From contig CM046307.1 of assembly GCA_025267735.1 (NCBI GenBank), forward strand, positions 53,315,395 to 53,379,394: a DNA stretch of 64,000 nucleotides, in the 5' to 3' direction. The notes beneath the pieces are model-generated. The model was not told the DNA's origin. It saw nothing but the letters and a program-made list of their open reading frames with translations, and ran no database searches. How positions within the stretch are numbered: position 1 is the first letter of the stretch; each line of letters starts with the position of its first letter. Positions 36,480 through 48,344 of this stretch are shown piece after piece. This DNA comes from Mactra quadrangularis (taxonomy: Eukaryota > Mollusca > Bivalvia > Venerida > Mactridae). A program made the position numbers and the translations under genes.

Positions 36480-36575
36480 ACAATAACTACCCGTATCGTA
36501 TCGTAAATAACCACATCGTCTCCTTTCGTATCGACACGTATCGTATCGTGTGATGACTGTATCGTCTCATCCCTA
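36480..36575. mobile_element. probable right end of another hAT-like MITE
   Basis: Several GTATCGTATCG words are followed by GTATCGTCTCATCCCTA, whose reverse complement TAGGGATGAGACGATAC is hAT-terminus-like and similar to the TIR at 31434. No left partner or target duplication was found, so it is probably truncated. Confidence 0.4.
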
Positions 36576-37271
36576 TACGTAAGAATCAGTATAGTCTTGC
36601 TTCAGTGCTTTCAGTGCTTTGATTCAAACTTAAAGCATTCTTCAAACAAGGCGTATAGCTTACTGTTAGATGGAGTCAATAGTGAAACAGAGAATGGGAA
36701 AGAAAGAGACTGTAAAGAATGAAAAAAAATGTGTAAGCAAGTACATCAGGAAGATTACAAACAGACTTTCCACTCTGTCAAAAAATCAAAATAGGAAGCT
36801 GCTTTTAGATTTTTAGACTTTTGATATAAATGGGATACCGCAAACAAATGGCAAAAACATGAACCAAATGGTCTTCGCCTTGGAACGACCATTGGCAAAA
36901 TAAATACCAAAATACGAGTTTACTTTTCTTAAATAGTCTAAGTCTAGTACATCATAAAATGGCTAGGTCCCATTAGAGAAGCACGAAAACATAAACTGAA
37001 CGCTAAAAACGGTTAAATTCACGATGGTTCTCTGTGTGACTTGAATATATTAATTTACAAACGAAATATATTGTTGCTGTTGTTGAGATGTCCCCCTCTT
37101 CTAATGGCAGTACAATACAACCTTTCAGAAATTCTTAAGCAACACCCACTGGGATGGACTAAAGATGTTGCTGCTCAGAGGTTGTTGCTCCAGAGAGGTT
37201 AAATTCAATTAATATAGCACATGCAGTTAATATTTAAAGCTGTTGTTGGGCAAAGGTTTTGATCTGTAGAG
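36576..37271. other. spacer, nothing recognised
   Basis: No coding or repeat feature was supported. Confidence 0.4.
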
Positions 37272-37600
37272 GGCAGGTCCCAGTTTCACGAAAAACTCAA
37301 CTTTGTACTCAAACTCTATCTTATGTTTTGATCATTAATTTTACATAAATTTAATCAATGTTACAACAAATGTAGTATCATTAGAAACCCCAATAGCAAT
37401 TATTTAAAAGCTATATTATATTAAAATTAAACTGACTTTCATGCTTGGATAAGGTTTAATTTAGATGTATTGATTTTAAGTCTGTTAATAAACTGTTGAG
37501 TTTAGTCTCAAGTGAAAATTAAGTTTGTGGCTTTCAAAAACAGTTGAGTTTGGTATTGAGTTCGTACATAAGTTTGTTTTTGAAACCGGGGCCAGGTGTG
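37272..37600. mobile_element. MITE with diverged CCCxGTTTCA termini
   Basis: The left part GGTCCCAGTTTCACGAAAAA continues with CTCAACTTTGTACTCAAACTC. The right part in reverse complement reads GGCCCCGGTTTCAAAAACA, then ACTTATGTACGAACTC. This is a diverged inverted pair of about 45 bp around a 240-bp AT-rich core. Target duplication unclear. Confidence 0.55.
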
Positions 37601-39967
37601 CGAAGGTTATACTGTACAGTAAATGATGATGTAAATTTCATTCTTTTTCTTAAATTAAATAATTATATTGTATATAAAATAAAATAAAAACAGGAACTGT
37701 TACCGAATTTAACGTCGAAATTTACCATATAGAATTAATAATATTGCAATTGAAATTGTGATAAACTAAGTCCGTAATAACCGAATTTATGAAATTAAAG
37801 ACACTATTAAAAGTATACAGCGTTTATTCTGGTGACTTATGTAGACTAAATTCTACTTATATTATACGTATATGTTTCTTTATGAATTGGCCAACATAAA
37901 AATGAGAATTTATAGGCAGGTTTGAACTAGTAGGGATGAGGAGTAACTCAAACAAAATTTTTGATTAATTGTTAGGGCATTTATTTAAAATGCCATAAAA
38001 TATAAAAAACGAATTTTTCTAAAATAGTAAAATTGTAAATATGAAGTTATACAACCAAAATGTTATGGCGACAACATCTAAGTTTTATTTATTTTCAAGA
38101 AGAACTTTTAAATCCGATACTTTAAAAAAAAAGTTTATATCATATTTAATATTCCTTTTCATTTATCGCAACTTATGAGCTGTTTAACCGCAAAAATGAT
38201 ACATGTATTTACAAGGCATTTTGTATCTTTCCTACTTAATCATTTTTTCTTGTAGAATTCAGTGAAATGATTAAAATAAAAACATTATTCTAATGATAGG
38301 TGCATATTATAAACCGAAAAAGTTTCACACTTTATGGTAAAAATATTACAGAAAAGTATGGCTCCACCAACTATATTAGTTAAATAAACTAAACATAGCT
38401 AAACCGCTTTTTTTTCATTTTCTCCCTTTACTTATATAAAATTCGCATGCATGCTATTAATGTGATATGACGTTTATATATTTGAAGTAAAATAAACAAC
38501 ACTTGGCTGTAAATTACTGTACTCCATTCCATATTGTTGTAGATCTAATTAGAGTGACTAAAAAAGTTAAAATGTTAAAATTTCATTTTCCCCATAATTT
38601 ATATAAATCAACAAAAATAAAATTATCATCAAAAGACACTTACCTATTTGTGTTGATATTAAACAAATTACAAATACTAGTCCGATTCCAATAATTTGTA
38701 AATGTTTAAAACTTGTTCGTGATGTAAATACAAGATCCATTATTATAGGAATGTTTTAGTAGTTAATGTTTTTTCTTTTTTTTTTCTAAAACCTTGAATT
38801 GCTCTCTCGCTCTCTCTCTTCTCAAAGTTTTCTTTCCAATCGCACGCCGTTTAACGTCTGTGCCGATTTTTTCTCTTACTTTTTCAATATCCAATACACT
38901 ACTGAAGGATCGACGTTCCAAATGTTGGTTTTATACGGATGGCGTTCACTGCTTACGCAAATTCGTGTGAAAAGGGAACGGTCATCCAAGCTTGATGAAA
39001 AGGTAGGCAACGATCATTCTGTTTTTGCGTGTTTGATGTAATGGTTAAATAGGAATATCATGACATGTAGGCATTGTAGAATTTGATCATTTAATGATGT
39101 TGTGGACGTAAGAACGTCCGATCACTTGTTAAAACTTCGGATATAATTACATGAATAATTTCATACAATACAGGCGTACAATATCAAAGCGCGTTTGTTT
39201 TTTCATACGATACCTGGACAAGGCAGAATTAGACTTACGGAAAAACTGATTAAACCTATTTCTGGTCATAATCTAAATTTGAATCAAGCGTGGGTTATTT
39301 ATGAAGAAATTGGGATATACAAACGGCATCTAAATTATTTTATAGACAATTTAATTATTTTATTCGGTTTGAGCATTGATTTGTGCTGTATAAACGTACG
39401 TATTTTTTGGACTGCTGAATTAATTAGAGCAAACGTCAGCCACTGGCGTAGGATTGCGTTTGGTACTACTGTCTTAATAAAGGGACATTTCATTTCTCAA
39501 ATTAAGCATTTGGGACTTATGATCGTAACCAATCACATGCTTTTGCTATATCTAAAGCGATCTTCATACCTGTTCTTAAATTTAGTAAATAAATAGTACT
39601 AGAGAATGAAGACACACAAAAGGTCGTGAAAAGGTCGACTTTTCAATGCGATGCTTTCAGAATTATGTCAATAAACAGCATTTAAATACACAAATCTGAA
39701 CAAACGAAACAATCGGTCCGTATATTGATGTACTTGTATGTACATGTACATCAAATTGAACAAATTTGAGGCTAAATTTTATAACTGTACGTATGGACGT
39801 AAAGCAAATTGTTTTTAAATGATGACAGCCGTTAATCCGGTAATGTTTGATCCACAAAAGACAGACATGTCTCTGTAAATTGAGTTCGTAATGTCAATCT
39901 GATTAAAACCATATCTTCAAAACAAAACGCTTTAGCTTACTAGTACTCTTATCAAAATATCTACACA
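37601..39967. other. AT-rich stretch with weak reading frames
   Basis: Frames at 38799-39041 and 39195-39596 (133 codons) were considered and not accepted. Part of 39400-39540 is a dispersed repeat shared with 33330-33480. A CT-rich run lies at 38802-38820. Confidence 0.4.
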
Positions 39968-40448
39968 GTCACTTCTAGTGCTGCGGCGAGTATCCGAGTA
40001 CTCGGATATTCGCAATCCCGACCAGAAAATCGTGTACGAATATTCGTCACGTCCGAAATCGTCGGATCGCGATCTATTTTTTGGGGAAAAATGAAAGAAC
40101 ATTTTCAACTTAATTACAACCGAAAACGAGTCGCACTTCTAATGTAAACTTAAATTTATGTTGGGACCAAACAATCTTGTGTCAAAATTCGATTGATACA
40201 ATTTTAAACAAAAATGTTATAACTGAAAATGCCCATAAAACGTCTGGTAATAGAAACGTTTGGAGTACATGGTTTTCCTTATAGTAAAAACTCTCGTAAT
40301 TCTTCACTAACTCTTTTTATTGCATGAATTCTGAAAACTTTTCCATTAACAAGTGATTCGTTGTTCGATTCGTGAATCGCTACACATGAATCGTGGTTCG
40401 GATCGGATCGCCACTTGCTCAACAATCCACAGCCCTACTACACAGTCA
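39961..40448. mobile_element. hAT-like MITE, family TAG(G/T)GCTG, copy 1
   Basis: The body is 39976-40437. The left end TAGTGCTGCGGCGAGTATCC and the right end ACAGCCCTA form a short TIR. CTACACAGTCA occurs on both sides (39961-39971, 40438-40448); on the left, extra bases ending ACTTC separate the duplication from the TIR. The same element is inverted at 49892-50333 (shared TATCCGAGTACTCGGATA, GTCAAAATTCGATTGATACA, CGATTCGTGAATCG). Confidence 0.75.
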
Positions 40449-40655
40449 ATTCGTTAGTTCTGAGTACATTTCAATTTAATTAACGATTAAGCAATTTTCA
40501 CGTGTAAATGACGGAACGGAATTGTGTGACTTGGCTTGATTAATATAATTTCGTTCAATATATGTACATTTAGTGGTGTTTTAATTGAATTACGTACATT
40601 TTGACAAAAACACTGCTCAAGGTCTTTGTAAGATGTTGCAATATTGATTTTTCAG

Positions 40656-41019
40656 CATGCTTAATATACCTTGCGATCTGTCGGAAATCTTGGTTCTTAT
40701 GGCTCGTGCTGCAAATACGTCAGCTTTTCGTCGGCCTCTCGAAAATCCTGAGACAATCGGTACAGTTTTAACCGTGTTTGTCTTATACAATTATCACTTC
40801 TTTCAATACGTACGAAACTACGAACAACGCACATCTTGTCTCAGCATTGCCTTTGAGGAAAGGCGTACGAGTCGCGATAAACTTTCTCAAGAGTTTATGA
40901 CCATTTCACGACTGCGAATTGAAGGCAAGCTGTTTTTCAAAAAAAGTCGCCGCACTGAAGCAAAACAGTCCGGGAACATGGGGAAAACACAATGCGAATT
41001 ATGTTTGAGTTTGAAATGA
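40656..41019 (+). CDS. isolated 120-codon reading frame, possible exon
   Basis: The frame starts with ATG at 40657, one base after a good acceptor-like site (TATTGATTTTTCAG), and stops at 41019. It is visibly richer in G+C than its surroundings and uses mixed codons rather than A/T-only ones (for example SAFRRPLENPETIG, EERRTSRDKLSQEFM). No domain, signal peptide or partner exon was recognised; upstream donors tested do not fit its phase. It could be a terminal exon, a retrotransposon relic, or chance. Confidence 0.2.
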
Positions 41020-41441
41020 TACGATATAAAAGATTGACGTGAAGCAGGTTTTAATCAACACAATTGTAATGCATGTAGATTAGTCCAGTTTTAAATAAGG
41101 ACGAATTTCCGATTTCTTTTTTTTATTTTAACGTATTTAACAAGAATTTTCTGATAATGTTCAACTTTTGTTAATTTCCTTCATCAGACTTTACGTGGTT
41201 CATATTCGTTTTATTACTGACCTTTAAATTATTGCAACTTGTAAATACTATATTTACACATAAGGAATCTACGAGGATTTTTTATATTCAGTCAGCGAAA
41301 AAGGTGATTATTGCTATGGCAACCAGGGTGTTTCATAAAAGTAAGTAAGTGCATGTCAGTAAGGATTTTTTTTATAAAAGTGGCTTATGTAAGATACAAT
41401 ACATATATGAAGAACAAAGGAATATAAATACAAAATACAAC

Positions 41442-42825
41442 GAGCCTCTGTTGAACCTTGTTTTTCACAACCCGTGTTTTTCACAACTTGTGAAAAACGC
41501 GGCCGCAATTTTCACAACTTGTGAAAAACACGTTAGTAATTTTCACAAGTTGTGAAAATTGCGTACGCGTTTTTCACAAATGAGCATTGTGAAAATTACG
41601 TTAGACATTTTTTTCGATTTTTAGTCCTAACGCAATTTTCACAACATGGGTCAATATCATTGTATATCTTAAAGTATATGATAACAAAACTAATGTTTTA
41701 GTTATTTTCAAAATTAATATTTTATTTAAATGGTTGACGTCGTAATATGGACGCAAGATGTCACAACACACCAAGGTCTTCAATAAGCCGGTATTACGCA
41801 TTATTTAACCACCTTTAGGTTCAATCAACCACTCTAGCACATAGATAAGCCATCTTAAGGTACATGAGCACACATGACCAATGGTACTGTTATATTGTCT
41901 GTATAACCAAGTTTTGTATCCAAAGCAATCGCCTCGAGGTCCATAGCAACTGCTCAAGCACAATTTCAATTTACAGTTTCATTGTCCTCAGTAATTACTA
42001 TAATGCCTCTAGTAAGCACTTAGGCCCTAGCATCCTACTTTCGATAGTGTAATTCAATGTTCCTCTTTAACTTTTCTAAAATTATGTCACTTTCACAGCA
42101 GACTGTTGAACGATTTATAAGTATCATTTGTTCAACTAAAGTATTTGTTACTATACTTGACAATCTTTGTTTTAATCGACAAAAGCTCTATAGAACCAGA
42201 GACTCACTATTTACTTCATTGCAGTGCTTATACTGAATTATGAATGGAATTTTCAAATAGATTTTTAAAATGGTGATGTTTTGAAGAAAATCAATACTGT
42301 AATAATGCCATGCTATATAAAACTTTGGTTAAATAAAGTTTTCGCTCTGTTCTGTTCTATTCAACTATACGTCGTATACCCTGGATACTGTTAATCTGTA
42401 TGTTCATGTATTTATATCATATATTTGACTTTATATTGTACATACATGTACCTATCATGTGAGCAGTTGGTGACTTACAGTCCGTCTGGGTCGGGGTTTC
42501 ATCTGTAAATACTCTTTTTATGTTTGTAATGTTGTCATAACACATGACACGAAAATAAATAATTTTCTTCCTTATAACCCAACTACTTATTTACTCACGA
42601 CTGGCAACTTAAAAATGAAATGTGTGAAAAACGCGTTGGTACCAAAAAACTCAATACTTTCAAACACTTTTTTCGTCACATTTGAAGTTGTGAAAAATGC
42701 GTTTCTATGCTCGTATGAAATTTGTATGCTAACGTGTTTTTCACACAAGTTGTGAAAATTGCGGCCGCGTTTTTCACAAGTTGTGAAAAACAAGGGTTGT
42801 GAAAAACAAGGTTCAACAAGCCTCT
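41442..42825. mobile_element. 1.37-kb foldback element built from TTTTTCACAA palindromes
   Basis: The element spans 41450-42817. The outer ends GTTGAACCTTGTTTTTCACA and, inverted, GGTTGTGAAAAACAAGGTTC form a long TIR; the TIR includes ACGCGGCCGC-type spacers. Inside each arm the 10-mer TTTTTCACAA and its complement TTGTGAAAAA alternate several times, forming palindromes. The flanks are GAGCCTCT (41442-41449) and AAGCCTCT (42818-42825), a 7-of-8 target duplication. Frames at 41349-41555 and 42587-42793 translate the repeat (FTTCEK, NFHKL) and are not genes. Confidence 0.88.
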
Positions 42826-43297
42826 ATTATTCAATTTTGTAAACATATAGCATGTTGTTGTACTTAAGAGATTGGACTAGTCCGTTTATAGGTGAAACAT
42901 GTAAATCCACGATATTGCGATGCAGTTTCGAAGTATTAATTCTTACGAAAACACAATTACTTGTTCAGTACGTGTGGCTCAGTGGATAAAAGACTTATAT
43001 AACTCACTTTTTTAAATAGATGATGATACAATACTTCTGAATATATTACAATACTTCTGAATATATTTATTCCTCCCGGTTTTGATTTTTGAGGAGTTTG
43101 AGCATTCTATAAATAGATGGTATTACTAGCGGCACGTGATATACGTGTTGGCAGTGGTTAAGTAGCAAAGCGTGACGTAAGCACTGTGAGGAGTTTGACT
43201 TTTCTTATGAGGGCCGCCATTGAAGCCAGTAAAGGTTAGACGAAAAAGCGTAGTATTTTATGTGACAACACTGTGGTGTAGTTTCTCAAAGTTGTTT
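42826..43297. other. spacer with promoter-like TATA module
   Basis: GAGCATTCTATAAATAGATGG near 43101 and the 41-bp segment 43159-43199 (inverse of 25437-25477) are the only notable items. Confidence 0.4.
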
Positions 43298-43410
43298 CTG
43301 GCTAGACTTCTGAGTTAGTACTGGTTAGACTTCTAAGTTGTTACTGGTTAGACTTCCAAGTTGGTACTGGTTAAATTTTGAAGTTAATTGTTACTGATTA
43401 GACTTCATAT
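43298..43410 (+). repeat. 23-bp tandem repeat, about five units
   Basis: The unit CTGGTTAGACTTCTAAGTTG plus a TTA-type spacer is repeated with substitutions, and the last units are more diverged. Starts fall near 43298, 43321, 43344, 43367 and 43394. Confidence 0.85.
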
Positions 43411-43857
43411 ATATATCGCTGGTTTTTCTACATCCACATTAATATTTAACTAACACAAGTTGACACTTTACATTACTTTATTTTAAGTAATTTTTGTATT
43501 AACATAAAATTATAAAATTAAATCTAAATAACAAAATTGTATCCGAAATGTATTAAAACTAAAATTCGTCTAACCCCGTTTATACGGGTAACAGAGTTTT
43601 TATACCCAGAGGGATCCGTCGGATCCTATTCTACCGGATTCTGTTTTCACCGGATCGGGATCCGATGAACTCTTAACCTTGAGTCTGGTACACCGGACTT
43701 AGCAAATATTCGCAATTTGCGACAAACACAGCTAAACGAGATTTTTTTAGATTAATGGATTTATATATGTGGCGTGTTTTTAACATGAAATAAAATGTAA
43801 TTATTAAGCAGAGTTACATATATATATATTACTCTTTTGCTATATATACAAAATTAT

Positions 43858-44036
43858 TTAAGTTTAATTGCGAAACAATCTCTTGTTATACTAATCACTA
43901 TCAAGTGCGTTTTATGGTTCCACAGTACTTAGCAAGTAGGATGAAGTTTCTTTGTATGTGGTGAATGTTATTTGAACCATCGCGAAGATTGCTATCCAAT
44001 GATTACCAGTCCAAAGTCGTAACCAATTGGCCATGT
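43858..44036 (-). mobile_element. tRNA-derived SINE (family C), copy 2
   Basis: On the minus strand: TGGCCAATTGGTTACGACTT (A-box region), then ATGGTTCAAATAACATTCAC (degraded B box), then the body ending GTTTCGCAATTAAACTT. It aligns with 21650-21838 throughout. Confidence 0.6.
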
Positions 44037-45535
44037 GCGGAGGTCGGAGAGGTGGAGGCGTGTGTCGCCATATTGTAGGCGAAGCAGTAGGGGGGGCCTA
44101 CGAACTAAATCTGTTATACTTTAATTACCGTCGTAGATCAGCGTCAACCCTTCACACCTGTAATAAGAACGCTTGGCATCTTATTTCAGAGCATCATGGT
44201 GTTAAGATAATCACACATTTATGACGCAGAAGGTGTCGCCAACATCGCTTGATATCAGTAGGCACTATAATTGGTACAACTATATATGCACTATAGTTTT
44301 TACAGATTTCAGACATGAGGTGTTACTCACTACAAGAGGTAGGGTGTGGATTTCGACAAGTCCGACTTGGCCTACTTTAGTATATTATGATTTATATCAC
44401 CCCGATTATGGTAGTAATTTCTTACAATTTATATCAATAACAATCGAGTCTGCTTCCTGGTCCTCCAGTAGTGACTGCCAGTTCTGTCTACTGTGTAATA
44501 AGTATTAACGTTCCTTGCTCAAGGAGGCAATGATGTCGGTTGTGGATGTGATTCGATTCACTTTCAATGTGTTCTTATTGCTATGGTATTCAACAAAATC
44601 TATGAATGAATAAGTAACAATTCGTGACGCAACTGCAGTGATTGGTTTGGTTATTCAATTGTATACTTTAAGAAGTTAGGTTTGGTGCATGATGTTCAAA
44701 CAAGTAGACGTCGAGATATATCTAAGTTCCTTCATGAGTCCTTGTGGTGGCCAGGGTAAGGAAAACCAATGAGATTGTCCACTTTAATTTATAATTCTCA
44801 CGGATTATCAACTAATATTACAATTGTAGAACTAGAATGCTCATTGAATCCATTAATACTGTATTTCTTAACTAAACACTGCTTATGGATTGAAAGAATA
44901 TAAATATTTAGCTTGTACATGTACAATTAATATACACCAAACACTTGCAAGTGCAATACATGTATACAATAAATGAAATTTTTGCTTAAAGACCCATTAT
45001 CAAAAGTAACACTGCTTTTGGGCTGCAAAGAAAACTTTTTCTTCAAATTACATAATTAAGATCTAAAACTATTGTGAATCAGGTATATTGAACATTAGCG
45101 CATAAATGAATAAAGTGTGCTTTTATAAAAGTATCCCACGTTTTAAGAAATGTACACTCAGTCAAGCTTAATTTTAGAAAGCAGACTGGTTTGAATTTTT
45201 CATTTTGTCACTAATGCATGTTATACTTTGATTACTTCAGGATGGCCAAACAGTTATCAAGTCTACTGTAAATCAATATATCTTCATACGGTGGCTTTAA
45301 ATACGTTTATGTTATTCATGGCATTTCACAGTAATAGTAGATCGAAACCGAAAAAAGATCAATAGAATTTGGTTGTTAATACTTAAAACATAAGTTTTGT
45401 TCCCAATATACGAAATTGACAAACTAAAACTATCTTCATAGTGGACTAGTTGTTTGACATCGGACGAATTTAAGGGCTTTTGTGGATACATTAAACCATG
45501 TCGTTAATTGAAAATCGACTTTTAAGCAGAATAAT
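44037..45535. other. mixed sequence with one weak exon candidate
   Basis: A 45-codon stop-free frame at about 44630-44765 (+) contains LGLVHDVQTSRRRDISKFLH and reaches a donor-like GCCAGG/GTAAGG, but no acceptor or partner exon is convincing. A segment near 45305-45410 resembles 58225-58300. The frames at 44027 and 44221 have no family features. Confidence 0.35.
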
Positions 45536-46078
45536 CCTTTCTATCAATCTCTCATACAGAGTTGTCGATCCTTACAGTGATCTATATCTCTGTAAACGTC
45601 TCGGGTTTTACAAGATTCTTGTAAAACAGTAATATAATTAAGATTTTGTATCGAAAGCGTAATTCGTCTATTAAATATATATTATCTTAAAGTTTCACGT
45701 GAAATAGAATTTTATTATAGGCGAAATCCAATTTTTAAAGAGTTATATTCGCAAGAACCATTTTCTTGTGAAACGTCTCCCTATTCTGAGTAATTTGGCT
45801 TTTTTACTCATCCGCTAAAAATGTCAACAATAGATGATATTGCTAAAAATTATGGCAAAAATTTAGTGCTAAGAGACTGTCAACGACAAGCTTTCGAACA
45901 TCCACAAGACAAGAAAGGTGATCAGTTAGTTAGTTTGTCTATTGCATATGGAAAAAAATCAAAAATTGTCACATGATCGTTTCAAACGATCACGTGTTTG
46001 GGACTACTTTCGAGACGTTAACAGAGATAGAGATCATTGTAAAGATCGACAACTCTGTATGAGAGATTGCCTTTCTAT
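45536..46078. mobile_element. 525-bp MITE with ~60-bp TIRs and perfect 9-bp target duplication (MULE-like)
   Basis: The element spans 45545-46069. CAATCTCTCATACAGAGTTG and the following GATC, TTACA and CTCTGTAAACGTCTCG blocks at the left recur inverted at the right end (46012-46069) with a handful of mismatches. CCTTTCTAT flanks both sides exactly (45536-45544, 46070-46078); nine-base duplications are the mark of Mutator-like elements. No transposase; the interior is AT-rich with a short CACATGATCG...CGATCACGTG palindrome. Confidence 0.9.
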
Positions 46079-46864
46079 AGCAGATAGTGAAAAGATTTGA
46101 CGATCGGGCCGTTTTTGTGAGCTTGGTGACGAGTTGAAAACTACGACCGTTGAACAGGCGTTAGAGACATTTTCTCTATATATACGTACTGTAATAAGGA
46201 AAATTTGGGTCTGTCGCTTGTGCACATATATATGGAAGCAGACTTTAAAGCACACTTTAACTTTATTTAAGCAGTGTGATTAATATCAGACAGAGTCAAC
46301 CTTTTTACACAGAGTATATAAACTGTTTGATGTATTACAAACGATAGCTTTCCGTGGCTATCTCTTTCTAGACAGCGACACGATTGTCATCTGATAGTGC
46401 ATAAAATAACTACCAGTTTTAGTCTCACAGAAAATTCCCGATTGGTCCCGTAAATTGGATTGTAAAACAAGAACCATCGGCACAAAAAATAGAATGAAGT
46501 GGTTAACGCAGTTATTTGAAATAAAAATTGTGGAGTGATTTTATAGAAGACTTAAATTTACATGCGAACGTGGACATTTTTAGAAGGATAAAAGAAACTT
46601 AAGGGTTTATCATTTATTGAAATTGAAAAAATCTATCAAGTGGGTGGGGTAACTAATTATATCAAAATATCCATTAATTCCAAATAATTTTGATATACAA
46701 TGTACATGTATTTTGTAAGTGATGCATTAAGTGTATAGATGTGACAGTGAAAATATAAAAAAACTCAACAAATAAGACATTTAGAAAGAAATGAAAACCT
46801 TTATATTGTCACATTTATTATGTGACTATAGATCATTGTAATGATAAGAACCATTTGATAAAGC
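46079..46864. other. spacer, nothing recognised
   Basis: TGGAAGCAGACTT at 46234 recurs at 59269 in the same orientation, a weak hint of an old dispersed repeat. Confidence 0.35.
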
Positions 46865-47085
46865 TTTATTGTTATATTATGTTGTTATCATTATTTTTAT
46901 ATTTAGTATTTATAGTATTAGTAAAAGTATTATATTGTCACTTTTATTACTAAAGTATTATTATTATTATTTTTTGTTATTATTAGTGTTACTATCATTA
47001 TTATTAATATTACTATTTTTTATTTTCATTATTATAATCATCATTATCCTCCTCCTCCTCCTCACCACCATCTTCTTCATTTTTA
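46865..47085 (+). repeat. ATT/TAT low-complexity tract with a CCT run
   Basis: Imperfect TTATTATTA microsatellite, then CCTCCTCCTCCTC near 47049. The 84-codon frame over it (poly-I/L/F) is a low-complexity artefact. Confidence 0.85.
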
Positions 47086-47190
47086 AAGTTGTGGTTTTAG
47101 AATGTAAGACTATTAAAGCCTAATATACATGCACTTAGAATGTTATGTAGTATTAAATGTGTCTGTTGTATTCACTTAAATTCTATTCTA

Positions 47191-48344
47191 ACATAGGCAC
47201 GTGCGCTTTCACTCTTTATTTAATGTGACGTCATCTATGCTTTATTATTCAACAAAATATAGCTCGTGACGGCTGTTGAAATTTTACTCCCCACGTTAAA
47301 TGAGCAAGGCCGAAAATAGCGCCCGAGTTTATAAGGGTTGACTTTAACAGAACCTTGGAACATGTCAGTAAATGTAAAACATGTAATAACCTTACTTGAC
47401 CGAAAATGGTATAAACTGAGTTTAAAACGATTCTAGCATAAAAAGACCTACTTCAACTTGAAGTTCAAGATGTTTTTTAAGTCCCAGCATTTCCCGGTTC
47501 CGTTGTCTCATTTCATCCTGTCCTTTATCCGACGATCATGCCAGCCATTATACGAAAAATACAAAGATTGACTATTTAATCAAAGCCAAACTGTGCATAG
47601 CATAATATAATGGAACTGGCTACGTGTATTCTTTCAAGCTCGTAATCATCCAAGCTGACACGAGCAGTGCTGATTTTCCGAAAATCTAACCTTCCTTGAC
47701 ACACGTTCATAAATCCAATTTATATCCAACCTTTTACAAATATCTCCATCAAACTGTCTGATAACACACTCCTATTCAGTTAACATCCAATTATTTAAGC
47801 AGTATTTGCAATATTCCGCCGAAAACATCGAACTTAAATGCTTCATCATCGTGTGTATATAAAATGACACTCACTAAGGGCAAGGTCGAATGTTTATTTC
47901 ACGGCGCTTATTTTAAAGAATGATGTTTTACACACAAATAAAACTATGACAATTCGTATTTAGTTTTGGGTTCATTTTTTTAAAATTAAGATTTGAATAT
48001 TATTTGTTTGAAATTAGAATCAATTATCAATGAGATCTGTGTAAATAAAGGCTATTTTCGGCCTTTGCACTGGGGGGCGGATTTCAACAGCATGGCGTTT
48101 CTGACAGTAAAAAATAGTTCTATAAAAATATCTTTTCTAAGGATGTATTTTGCGATGTTAGAATCGAAATAACTTACAGTGGTCTATATTTTATTGTCTT
48201 ATAAAACATAGGCACTCGTTTGATGCGCTAATTAAATCACTCGTGCTAAAGCACTCGTGATTTAATCATACGCGCATCACAACTCGTGACTATGTTTTAT
48301 TAGACAATAAAATATAGACAACTGTAAGTTATTTCTTAATTCTA
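47191..48344. repeat. 1.15-kb tandem duplication, unit 1
   Basis: It begins ACATAGGCACGTGCGCTTTC and repeats at 48345 (offset 1154). Inside, TGTTGAAATTTTACTCCCC...GGCCGAAAATAGC (47283-47322) is inverted at about 48051-48092, so the body has its own terminal inverted repeats. The unit ends in a 170-bp palindrome (48166-48335). On the minus strand 47452-47511 is a 20-codon ATG-started segment (MRQRNREML...ELQVE) ending at a GTAGGT donor, possibly a captured exon of a coiled-coil protein. Confidence 0.92.
48166..48335. repeat. 170-bp palindrome, copy 1
   Basis: GAAATAACTTACAG...TCTATATTTTATTGTCT on the left pairs with AGACAATAAAATATAGA...CTGTAAGTTATTTC on the right. The inner arms carry ATTAAATCACTCGTGCT and AGCACTCGTGATTTAAT around an almost absent loop. 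A few mismatches (G:G, T:T types) are seen. Confidence 0.92.

Noticed and set aside
38799..39002. Possible plus-strand exon ending SSKLDEK/GTAGGC
   Set aside because: The donor is fair, but its phase 0 does not fit the only nearby acceptor (40656), and no upstream signal or homology was seen.
39195..39596. 133-codon plus-strand reading frame, among the longer non-LINE frames
   Set aside because: No domain, no splice or promoter context, composition of translated AT-rich DNA, and part of it is a dispersed repeat shared with 33330-33480.
41349..42793. Two small frames with repeated FTTCEK / NFHKL motifs
   Set aside because: They are translations of the foldback element's TTTTTCACAA palindromes on opposite strands.
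46869..47123. 84-codon hydrophobic frame resembling a membrane protein
   Set aside because: It is a translation of an ATT/TAT microsatellite; runs of I, L, F and Y are an artefact.
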